DNA of 40,000 bases from Glandiceps talaboti. Taxonomy: Eukaryota; Hemichordata; Enteropneusta; Spengelidae. The notes beneath the pieces were generated by a model, which did not search any database, was not told where the DNA came from, and worked only from the letters and a program-made list of their open reading frames with translations. Made by a program: the position numbers and the translations under genes. Of this stretch, positions 24,425-36,900 are shown piece after piece. The DNA lies in the NCBI RefSeq assembly GCF_964340395.1, contig NC_135552.1:12427194-12467193 (forward strand). Direction: 5' to 3'. How positions within the stretch are numbered: position 1 is the stretch's first letter; each line of letters opens with the position of its first letter.

Positions 24425-27400
24425 ATGACTTCCACAGAGAGCTCCAATTTATGCGCGGCGAGGCGAAAGGGTCTCACTGCCTGTGTGGCAGCACTATGTT
24501 TTGATAGTGGTTTTCAAAGTGCAGACAAGGCTTCTATCGAAACTCTGACGGAAATGGCACAGAGTTGTAAGTATTTTAGTTGTTCCGACGTGAAAATACG
24601 AACAAATCTGAAACTATTGATAATAATATTTCATTCTTGGCTAGTACTTTCTTTGTAGCATGGAAGTATCACCCATGCAGTAATATGCTCCTCAACAATA
24701 ATGTTCTGTGTTATCGATAACTGGCTAAAGAGACATACCAGCCTCCCGGGGCCCAGGATACTGCACTTTTTCAGCAGCATTTTTGGATCACTTGTAATGA
24801 TATTTGACCATAAAACTACATTTTTGTCAAAATCTGGTAGTGGTAATCACATGGGCTGAGATTGTTGTTGTTAATATAACATAATTTCTGTAATGAAAAC
24901 AGTTCTGTTCAACACCCAGACTCGGTCAGTTAGTGAGTTTTGGCAGTGAGCAGGTAGAGTAAAGCTGAGTTCAGCTGTTATTTTATTGTGGTTCCTTACC
25001 AAAGTTATGGTATGTATTACGGAAACTATGATTTAAGTTTCATAGATTTCACTTACATCTGCTGTTACCAGGTTTCATAACCTTAGCAAAACTGATACAT
25101 TCTTTCATTGCTTAAACTACAGACATAAGTGAGCTGGGTAGAAGTTCCAGGGCATATTGTGAGCTATCTGGAAGAACAGAACCAATGTTAAATGATGTAG
25201 CAGTAGCACTAATTGAAATGGGTACTGACTTAGCTGCACTTACATCATTTGCCAAGAAATCACAGAGAGTTATCATCCAACCACGTAAGTATTAAGCCAT
25301 GTATAATGTACATATTGACTTGTATCGCGAGTGTGCTACCAGAACATGGTACATGTACATGTATAGTAACATGGTGGCCAAGACCCCTAGGTCCTATATT
25401 TTCAGTGCATCTTGGTAAATGAAAATTGAATCTCAAACCACCTCAATTAATGTCAAAATGATTTCAGAGTGGTTATATTTTCATAAAATCAGACATTCCA
25501 AGCTAAGGAGCAAGACTTTTCAAGGTGAAAAAAATCAACAGTGGGAAACTATATTGTCATGAGGTCAGAATGTGTTAATATTATTATTGTTGTTGTTTTA
25601 TTTTTAATACAGAGGAACAAATGAAAGCTCCTGTAACACCACGTATCCTACAAGCTGGTGAAAAGAAACCCCATCCATCACACATCCCAGATTTTCTACC
25701 AGCATTCCCCAACCCTCATGCATACATCAAAACAGCGGTAAGTTTTGAGCACATTTTGGTACATACAAACATGTATTTTTGAAAAGTGTATTTCAAGATT
25801 GATTGCTCAATTGTAGTACACTTGAGGTGCAAAATACTGGGAAGTTTGTGATATATCTCTTACACTTACAATATTTGTAATTTAAAATCATATTAGTCAT
25901 ACTCTGCCATTTGATCATTGCTTCATTTGCTGTACCCAGTATAATTAGCATATTTATTACATTAGTTTTAAAAACAGTCCTTGACTTTCAGTGACCACAT
26001 TTAATTTAAATCATGATTCACAAAAAACTGAATGTGACAGTGCAAAATAACTGACATAACATATTATGCATTAAACCACTGTGCATTGTGTGAGAGTTCT
26101 TCTTGCACGGGTTGGTTGACTGGTCAATACCAACAGGCAATCTTAATTAATGGCAACTATAATAGGAGCCTCCTACGTAATTAATCCTATTTTTTCACAT
26201 GATGTGTACTTACTTGTAGTGCTCAATTGATATCAATCATCTTTATATCAGTATAAACTATCATGAATATTGAAGACTGACCAGCACTGATTTGAAGCTT
26301 GGGGAGAACCCTGCATTGTGTTGTGATGATTAGAATTCTTAGTATCTGAATGAATGAATGTGAATTTTACCATCTAGACACCTCATAAAAATAATCATAG
26401 ACCCTACATGAAAAAAATAACTAACACTCAATTTCTTGGTCGACACAGTGACTTCCAGAGCACATGCTACACATGCATTACTATAGGTTTGCAAGAAGAC
26501 GTCAACATTCTTGTTCTATATTAATCCTCTAGCATGAAGTAAATGCGTTAGCAGGTACTGAGAATCACTGTCTTGTCTTTGTTTCTATCAGACCTTCAGA
26601 AGACCAGAAACTGAGTACCAAGCAATTCGAGAGAAGGCAGCCTCGCAGAGGAGAGATGTGGAAAGAGCTCTTACAAGATTTATGGCAAAAACTGGAGAAA
26701 CTCAGTCACTGTTCCCAGATGATGAAAGTGCCTTTCCCTGTAAGTAGATATCATTAATGTAGAAGGTTACTCCTCTTTCTACCTGGGGGTGGGGGTGGGT
26801 GGGGGTATTTGTTTGTATACAAAAAAACTACTAGTTGGGAAAAATAGGATTCATTTTGACTGTTAGTGTTGTACCAAAATGTTCAGATGTGATATTTTTT
26901 CCTACGTGTAGTTTAATTAAATATATATTTTTGCCCATTGTACACTTGTATATTGATTACTGTTATCAATTTACCTATGATTTCAGGCGTTAAACTTAAA
27001 GTAGCATCTCTGTAACTTATACAACTTTGAAATTTTGTAAAGAAGCCCTACTGTACCTGACATAGATGTTCAGCCATTTTGGGGATTTCCCGCAAGGGTT
27101 TATGGGAAAGCCTCTGGCGATGACATCACATTTACCACAATCTCTTTCTTTTGACACTCTTTGTGCAAATGTACTTGATACGAAAGTAACGTTTCACAAT
27201 CTGTGATTTCATTTCAGTGATTGCATGCAAACCACCACCAATAGCCTACCTAGATGCCCTGCTACCGCATCAACACGAAATGCTGGATGATGACACCGAC
27301 GACCAAAGTGAACACACAGACTCACAGGATAGTGAAATGCTGAATATGAAAGAGAACCGAGAAGATAATCTGGATTTATCTCAAACAAGTCAAGAGGAAG

Positions 27401-27531
27401 GGGCTGGTGATATGTCAGCATCTCAACAGAGTAATGATAGGACAGAAAGTGTCATTGACAATCCATACCTCAAACCTGTGAAAAAACCCAAAGTCAGAAG
27501 GAAACTGAAAACATCTCAACCATCGTTATAA
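24425..27531 (+). CDS. TAF8: TAF8, transcription initiation factor TFIID subunit 8 (five exons)
   Basis: Exons are 24425-24566, 25123-25284, 25613-25737, 26592-26739 and 27218-27531. All introns are GT-AG and the phases fit, giving 296 aa (human TAF8 is about 310). ATG 24425 is the first start after an in-frame TAG at 24398. Residues ~10-85 form the histone fold (ARRKGLTACVAAL, DKASIETLTEMAQSYISELG). Residues ~125-175 are the TAF8 C-terminal domain (HIPDFLPAFPNPHAYIKT, EKAASQRRDVERALTRFMAK). After an acidic, Ser/Gln-rich linker the protein ends in a basic nuclear localisation signal (KPVKKPKVRRK, 278-288). From the family: TAF8 pairs with TAF10 through the histone fold, carries it into the nucleus and contacts TAF2 within TFIID. 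The match extends along the whole protein, so I regard the gene as intact. Intron 4 carries a repeat copy next to the exon 5 acceptor. Confidence 0.95.
26926..27165 (+). mobile_element. MITE-like interspersed repeat family 1, copy C, in TAF8 intron 4
   Basis: It shares with copies A and B the blocks ATTGATTACTGTTATCAATT (near 26954), AAAGAAGCCCTACTGTACCT (near 27040), GGGATTTCCCGCAAGGGTTT (near 27084) and GATGACATCACATTTACC (near 27119). It ends about 50 bases before the acceptor of TAF8 exon 5 (27216-27217), so it may supply the branch-point region of that intron. No right inverted repeat is visible. Confidence 0.65.
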
Positions 27532-27901
27532 CTTTATAAATGTCAATCCACTCCTGTAAAAAAATGAGAGGGAAATGTAAAAAGAATTAGTACTATGGAA
27601 TGTTTCAGATGAAAGAACCTAACACTTGAGTAACTATATCTACATTTCTAGACTGTATATCAACAAGTAGATTAAACTCAAGTATTCATCAACTTGGGCA
27701 CACCTGATAATCATTCCTTAATCCAAACACATTCCAGCCACTCCAGTGTTTTAATTGAAATTCTTCTACAAAGACCAAGAACTATGTTTTCCTATTGACT
27801 AAAAATATATCTTGTTTTACCAGAAAATTACCTATACCCGTTGCCATAGTGATCTCATCCTTATAATTGCAGCTGTTTATGTGTTGTACTACACACATAG
27901 T

Positions 27902-27907
27902 AATAAA
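27902..27907 (+). terminator. Likely polyadenylation signal of TAF8
   Basis: First AATAAA downstream of the TAF8 stop (27529-27531), giving a 3' UTR of about 390 bases. It lies just before the inverted repeat at 27924-27986. Confidence 0.6.
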
Positions 27908-27923
27908 TAGTTCAGTAAGTTGT

Positions 27924-27986
27924 CAGGCTTTGTGAAACTGTCCATCTGACGGCAAAGCCAGCAAACAGACAGTTTGTCAAAGCCTG
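27924..27986. other. Hairpin-forming inverted repeat between convergent genes
   Basis: CAGGCTTTGTGAAACTGTC (27924-27942) pairs with GACAGTTTGTCAAAGCCTG (27968-27986) over 19 bases with two mismatches, around a 25-base loop. It lies between the TAF8 polyadenylation hexamer and that of the opposing exon at 28043-28283. It could be a remnant of a small inverted-repeat element or a structural element at the 3' ends. Confidence 0.7.
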
Positions 27987-28030
27987 TCAATTAGAAGCAA
28001 TTAGAACCCTTGGTGGCATATCAAGAAGTA

Positions 28031-28036
28031 TTTATT
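28031..28036 (-). terminator. Possible polyadenylation signal of the minus-strand gene
   Basis: AATAAA on the minus strand, 7 bases past the stop of the terminal exon at 28043. The 3' UTR would be unusually short. Confidence 0.35.
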
Positions 28037-28042
28037 ACATTG

Positions 28043-28283
28043 TTAACAATAGTCATCATCATTAACCTTCTGTTGTGGAAACATGCAGTCATAAGTTTTC
28101 TTCAACCACAACAAGCATTGACAAATGCAACGATCTGATCTATCCTTCAAGATGCCCTCAAAATCCCTAAGTAAATGCTGTATGTGAGACATGTTGTACT
28201 TTGACACCCTGTTCTCTTCTACAGTGTGGGGGCACCTATATGGCATACCTTCTAACAGGCTCTTCGTCAACAGTAATGCCATT
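28043..28283 (-). CDS. Terminal exon of an unrecognised minus-strand gene (partial)
   Basis: On the minus strand a pyrimidine-rich TTACTTTTACTGTTTCAG (CAG at 28286-28284) precedes an open stretch that runs to TAA at 28045-28043. It encodes about 80 residues, beginning near MALLLTKSLLEGMPYRCPHT, and is rich in Cys and Leu (DRCICQCLLWLKKTYDCMF) with an acidic end (VNDDDYC). An AATAAA on the minus strand (28036-28031) lies 7 bases past the stop, which is very close. The exon converges on TAF8. I do not recognise the family and could not find the upstream exons; a 28661-28903 candidate did not fit the splice phase. The assignment as coding rests on the splice acceptor, the open frame and the downstream polyadenylation hexamer, not on homology. 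It could instead be chance. Confidence 0.42.
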
Positions 28284-28935
28284 CTGAAACAGTAAAAGTA
28301 AATACTGAAAGATCATACTAGGATTGTCAGTCTGTATTCTGTACATTGTTGTCAGTTTAGATCTTTGTAGAGTGTTTACAACATATTCAATATTTTCAGT
28401 ATCTTACATAATGATGTTTTTCTCATTAGCAATAATGAACTACTTTTTAAAAGCCGTCTGTGTATTCAGTATTTTGGTTCACATATTCCTACAGTATCAT
28501 AAATTTTTCAATAAATCATGTTTGTGTAATTTGCAAAACAGGCTGTTCCTGAATGAGTAGAAAACAGTGACACCTGTGTTAGAATTACAGGTATATGTAA
28601 GATGCACAAGTTCTGGTCTTTGTCTACATTGAAAGATTCAACATTGTTGGCACTCGTGTGCTAACCATAAATTTGTAACAACAGCAAATCACTCAGTTTG
28701 CATTTCTCCATGATAGCAGATTGACTGTTTTTTACATGTAGTGGGTAATGGAAATAACAAAGATTCACAGTGTGCACTGTCATCAGGCCAAGAGTATGTA
28801 TGTAAAGGCATGAGTAGATAGTTCTTCCAATGTAGTCAAAATGATGACAGCTCAGTGCCAATACATCAGCCACTTTGGCTGTGACAAAATGTACCAGGAT
28901 CATCCTTGAATTGAATCTTAGCCTGCAATCGACAG

Positions 28936-28937
<2 letters not shown>

Positions 28938-29006
<69 letters not shown>
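28938..29006. repeat. (GT)n microsatellite
   Basis: About 34 uninterrupted GT units. Confidence 0.97.
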
Positions 29007-29010
<4 letters not shown>

Positions 29011-29064
29011 CATATGCCAGGTGTTTAAAAAATTGCTGTGGCTATTTTTGCAGTGAAACAAGGT

Positions 29065-29370
29065 AGGGATGTAGTCTAGCTGCTAGACCTCTGGGGCTAT
29101 TCTGCTAACTGTAAAGGCGAGTGAAGGTAGCTACTGAGGGCGCTAGTCTGTGAGCTTTATTAAGCAACCTCCAAAGCACTAGCCTGTAAGATACGTCGTG
29201 TCGTTCCACCCTCCTTGGCGTGAAGGGGTTGACCAATGTGGGACGGCACCCCATCACAGCATACCTTACAGACTAACAAAGTGCAGACCCAAGGTCTTAC
29301 TACAAGACTAGGTGGGGGATGCTGCATGGAGTGTCTAGTGGATGGAAAAGTGCTCACATGCACTTATTAT
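29065..29370. other. GC-richer segment, probable interspersed repeat of unknown type
   Basis: This stretch is clearly richer in G+C than its flanks and holds an inverted repeat: AGCCTGTAAGATAC (about 29180-29195) against GTATCTTAC-like ATACCTTACAGACT (about 29261-29274). No coding signal or A/B boxes were found. It may be a SINE or MITE copy; no second copy lies in the window. Confidence 0.35.
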
Positions 29371-30578
29371 AAATACTAAGTTTGCAAATTCAATGAACAT
29401 TATCACGGTTTTTGGAGTTTACCCACAATAAATCATTAACTATGAATTAGAAATATCGCCAGATAAAATCAAGAAAAGAGACAGGATAGAGAGAAAGGTA
29501 GATTGAAAAAAATACGAAATATGATAAAAAAGGAATATGAAATAAAATCAATTTCAACAGTGCAACAAAATAAAATCAAAATAGACAAAACGGTTTTAAC
29601 GTTTACGAATTCCATGCAATGTCTTGCAATTTATTGCCCCTTGTCACTAGAGGGCGATATTCATTAGCATTAGTAATAATGCACATGATCCATAATGTTC
29701 GAATGCATTTTACACCATTTCTATCAAAGAAGGCCTTTATTATAGGGATCAGGCTTATAGCTATATTATGTTTGCAAAAACACACAAATAAAGAAACAAA
29801 GAACATATAAACACTGACAAACATGGACCACAGAGGAATTACAAACCAGTATCAACAGTGTTTGTCTGCAAGAAGAATTCCAATATGCGTTCTTACGTGT
29901 GAAATTGTCATTATTGTCATCATGGTATGACAGCAGTGACAATATGCTATAGCTGAACGTAAACTATTCTTTTGTTTCAGATTGGACAATGACAAGCTAA
30001 GAATAGAAAAGGGAAGGCATGCAAAAATTCCGGCAGGCAGAAAGAAAACGTCTAAATTTGTAAATCAAATAAATGTTGAAGTCAATATACATCCCTGCCA
30101 AGTATATTCCCATTATAGATAAACATTAATGGAAAACAATATGCTCCTACCTTTAAAAATCTATTAAATGATTCAAAATTGATATCCATATATTGACTAA
30201 TGATGATAGTATGTAATTAATGTCGCATTATATTATAAATACTGTAATATGTTCAGACATGAGACAGCAACGACTACTCATCAGTAAAACTCATATAAGG
30301 CTGTGATCAAACTTAACGACAGTGGGGGGGGGGGCTGGGGAGAAATTGGGGGATGAAAAAAATTAGGGTTGAAAGGGGGGGGCATGGAAATTCTGATGGT
30401 CTGAAAGGAAGGGTGGGTATTTTGCTCATAATTGGAACCAAATTAAACCTCAGGAGCGGTCGTTTACAGAGTAAATTAAAAAAATTCTCGCGGCTTTGCC
30501 GCAATTATACTTCTACAATATATATTCAGTAATGAGTTGGTGACAGCCATTCGAATGCATTTGTTACGTGTATGTCTT

Positions 30579-30828
<250 letters not shown>

Positions 30829-31019
30829 CCTTAGTTTTCAAGTACTCTATGGCTTGCAATGTGTATGGTTTGAAATTGCATGCTACATGTCCCTATTTTC
30901 AAAAATGTGTTTACCGTGGGAGGGGGACACCACCTCCCCACTAGCTATCATAGGGGATGATATTTCTGCCCAGAATTAAGATTGAAAGAGAAAACTCTGC
31001 TGACTAAGTATTTCCAAAT

Positions 31020-31437
31020 ACAGGTTACAACCCAATGTGGGACCTTTTTTGCAAAGCCCTGAAGTTTAATTTATTTCCATGTATCCCGGGGTACCACTGG
31101 CCAGGTCTGGTAGGGGTGTGCGGCCATTTTGTCCAAAAACCAATACCCCATTTTAGACCATTCAAAATTTTAAAAGACCTCGTTATAGACCAAATTACAT
31201 TTATCACCGATATGAAAATGTCAACCAGCGAATTAGCTGGGGGAAATTCCGAGATAAATTCCCAGAAATTTCGAACTAGTCGAGAATTTATTATGTGGTT
31301 CTTTCCAGTACCCCATTGTAGACCAAACAAAATCGAAAATTGTGTAAAGTTGGATCCCATTTTAGACTCCTAATCTCTAAAAAAATACAGTACCCATTTT
31401 AGACCAAAGGGCGAAACCTCCACCCCAAAGGGCGGCC
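31020..31437. repeat. Degenerate repeat with recurring CCCATTTTAGACC motif
   Basis: Variants of ACCCCATTTTAGACCA occur near 31145, 31310 (CATTGTAGACCA), 31360 (CCATTTTAGACTCC) and 31392, with a further GTTATAGACCA near 31182. Both strands are open for about 110 codons over 31025-31373, but the products look like no protein I know. A diverged interspersed or tandem repeat is more likely. Confidence 0.5.
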
Positions 31438-33477
<2,040 letters not shown>

Positions 33478-33547
33478 CTGTCTGTCTGTCAGTCTGTCTG
33501 TCTGTCTGTCTGTCTGTATGTATGTCTGTCTGTCTGTCTGTCTGTTT
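33478..33547. repeat. (CTGT)n microsatellite
   Basis: About 16 CTGT units with AGTCTG and TATG interruptions. Confidence 0.95.
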
Positions 33548-33799
33548 GTTCGCTTGCTTATTTGCTTTCAACACGGCTCCTGGATTCCGTGGTTGCATAT
33601 CATTTACTAGGCCTAGTACCTGAACTTTTTCTCGTTCCGGGGAATGTACCATACCCCGAACGATAAAAAAAACTAAGAAACAAAATAACAATGCCACAAT
33701 ATGCAGCTAACTGTAACCCATGCGTTAGAACCGTACCCTGAACCGTACCATGTGAACTGTAACTGTAAATATTCCCCCCCCCCACCATGTAGTAAATGA

Positions 33800-33985
33800 C
33801 AAAAGCCTAACGTCTAACGATTTGTTACGTCACAAAAAGGGCTTCGGCGTACGTACGTACGTGCAGAGCACAGTACAACAATCCCTTGTCGCAATATAAC
33901 AACATTGAGTCCTTTTTAGCAACAGCCAACCCAGGAGGAGAAATACGAGTGAGGAACAAACCACGGGGGAGACACCACCGGCAAA
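33800..33985 (+). promoter_or_regulatory. Region upstream of the dioxygenase gene (5' UTR/promoter candidate)
   Basis: Contains GTTACGTCAC (CRE-like, about 33824-33833) and an alternating GTACGTACGTACGT run (33849-33863), and is richer in CpG than its surroundings. An in-frame TGA at 33950 sets the coding start at 33986. No TATA box stands out. Assignment as promoter is by position only. Confidence 0.4.
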
Positions 33986-36900
33986 ATGTCGACAATATTC
34001 TCACGATTGACACTGCGTTTGAAACCGATTGCTTCTGTATCACCAGTGAGCAGGAGATCCATTGGGTCAAGGCCACAGTCGTCCAGCAGTAATGTTGTTC
34101 CTAAATCAAATCGAGCAACGAACCGCCACTTTCAACGAGACTGGGCCGTAGCATTACAGTCACACCATTACTGTCGTCACCTAGGTACCACTGCCGTTGC
34201 CGATCGTGTTCAAGAGTCGAAAGCTACCGCCAGGGGAGTAAAAACGTGCGATTCGGAAAGGATGATCGAAGTCCAATGGGGCGACGGATCTGTGTCGAAA
34301 TACCCGTACGTGTGGCTCCGTGACAATTGTCGATGTACAGCTTGTTATCACCACGAAGCCCAGGGAAGAATCGCTCTGATTGAAGATCTCGACCCAGACG
34401 TTGAACCAAGTCATGCAACAGTGTCTGGAGATGGAAGTCAAGTGAATGTTCACTGGAAAGACGGCCACCAATCGCCTTTCAACATTGATCTATTACAGGA
34501 TGTTACTTTTCAGGACGAAGTTCAGAGAAAAAACATCCGATTATGGGGTTCAGAGCTGAAAATACCAACCTTTGACTTCAATGAAATTATGCAAGATGAC
34601 AAAAAATTATTACATTATCTAGAGGAGCTAAGGGATGTTGGATTGGTCATTGCTAAAAATGCACCTGCTGAAACTGGTAACGTTGCAAAGTTCGCCAATC
34701 GTATTTCTTTCATGAAGCTGACGTCATATGGGTAAGTGCCACCATTTGTCAATGGAAAAGTGCTTGCCTAGGGACTGGGTGTATGGTATAGTACAACTTG
34801 TAGCAGTATTAAGTAGCAGTATTTGTAGCAGTATAACCCTCCAATTTTTAATGGTTTATTGTGATTAGTTGCAGCATGGATGTATTAAGTCATGGTTGCA
34901 GGAACATTAATATTCAATTCAACAGGCAATTAAATTTAACACATATAATCATATATTGAAATGACAACTATGAATGACACTCACAATACCAGTAGAACTT
35001 GAACTTGAACTACTGTTATGTTGAATCTAATTCAAAATAACGATGGTAACTATCCCAGGAGTTAAATCATACATTTGACTGATATGTATAGGTACTTGGA
35101 ATATTCATTTTGAAAGGGTCATCCATTAGTGCATCCCTGCCCTTGCCCCCTCCACAATTCAAGGTGTTTGCTTGCAAGCTTATGTGTCTTGTATTTAGAT
35201 CACACAACAATGCGAAAAAGAATTCAACAGAAGTAAGTTATCTGAAAAAGGGTGGGTTACAGGATGGGAGAAAATAAAGCTAGTATGAAGCAAAACAGGG
35301 AAGGTATAAGTACAAATGAATTGTGGGTAAAACTATGACCGTGAATAACATGTGAGGGTGCACCACTCAAATAACAAACAAAAGAGCAACTGCTACTGCA
35401 CAAATTTCTACTGTATTAAAAATATGAACAAAGTTAACACTGAATTTGTAGGAAGTGCACAGAGAGTGTAGGAACAAATCTAGAACTTTTTATATGATGC
35501 CATACATTTACAGATTTTACAATCACCTGTGTATTTTCTTGCAGAATAACTCACACAGTCAAGAGTAAAGTGGATCCCGTCAGTCTGGCCTACACTGGCC
35601 TTAAACTTGGTCTACATACTGACTTACCTCATTACCATTATACACCCAATGTAAGTAACTTGGTCTACATACTGACTTACCTCATTACCACCCAATATAA
35701 GTAACTTAGTCTACATACCTCATTACCTCATTACCATTATACACCCAATATAAGTAACTTGGTCTACATACTGACTTACCTCATTACCACCCAATATAAG
35801 TAACTTAGTCTACATACCTCATTACCTCGTTACCATTATACACCCAATGTAAGTAACTTGGTCTACACACCAACTTACCTCATTTTATACACCCAATGTA
35901 AGTAACTTTGTCTGCATACCGACTTACCTCATTACCATTTTACACCCAATATAAGTAACTTGGTCTACATACCGACTTACCTCGTTACCATTATACACCC
36001 AATGTAAGTAACTTGGTCTACACACCAACTTACCTCATATTATACACCCAATGTAAGTAACTTTGTCTACATACCGACTTACCTCATTACCAGTACACAC
36101 CCAATATAAGTAACTTGGTCTACATACTGACTTACCTCATATTATACACCCAATGTAAGTAACTTGTCTACATTCTGACTTACCTCATTACCAGTACACA
36201 CCCAATATAAGTAACTTGGTCTACATACTGACTTACCTCATTACCAGTACACACCCAATATAAGTAACTTGGTCTACATACTGACTTACCTCATTACCAG
36301 TACACACCCAATGTAAGTAACTTGGTCTGTTATTGTTACTTTTACAGATCACAATGTCCAATCACTGCTATCGTTACTCTTACAGATCACATTATCCAAT
36401 CACTGATATCGTTACTGGTACAGATCACATTATCCAATCACTGCTATCGTTACTCTTACAGATCACAATGTTTCATTGCATTAAACAAAGTGGAGGTACA
36501 GAAGGAGGGGAAAGTATCTTTACTGATGGTTTTAAGACAGCATTACAGTTGAAAGAAGAGGATCCTAAAGCATTTGAAATTCTATGTAACACTTACTGTG
36601 ATTACATTGAAAAGGGCACAGATATGATTGAATATTACACAAAGTCTTCCTGGCCTACTTTCAGGTAATTCAGTCACATTTGTGTTATTCTTAGTTTGTG
36701 AGTTTTAAAAATTTGGATTTTATTTCATTCTGCATTGTGAAGTGCTTTTGAACAATAACATTTGGATTGTAGCATTATGCAATTTCTCTTGCTGTTTATT
36801 GTACTGTTTTAAGGGATGAGTAGAATTTACGGAAGGGGGGGGGGTGCTGAGAATAGGATATTTCAGTCAAAATTTTACCGCCTCCCCACGATATTAGTTC

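Noticed and set aside
28661-28903. Minus-strand frame as an upstream exon of the gene ending at 28043
   Set aside because: A TTTGTCACAG acceptor exists, but the only plausible donor (CAT|GTAAAA) has a phase that does not fit the next exon, and no family is recognised.
31025-31373. Pair of overlapping ~110-codon frames on both strands
   Set aside because: They overlie a degenerate repeat with the CCCATTTTAGACC motif and show no domain.
34181-34471. Minus-strand frames opposite dioxygenase exon 1
   Set aside because: Shadows of the real plus-strand coding exon.
36322-36461. Upstream extension of dioxygenase exon 3 as normal coding sequence
   Set aside because: It consists of the 38-bp acceptor repeat, and the protein family continues directly from exon 2 to ITMFHCIKQ at 36462; kept only as a possible isoform.
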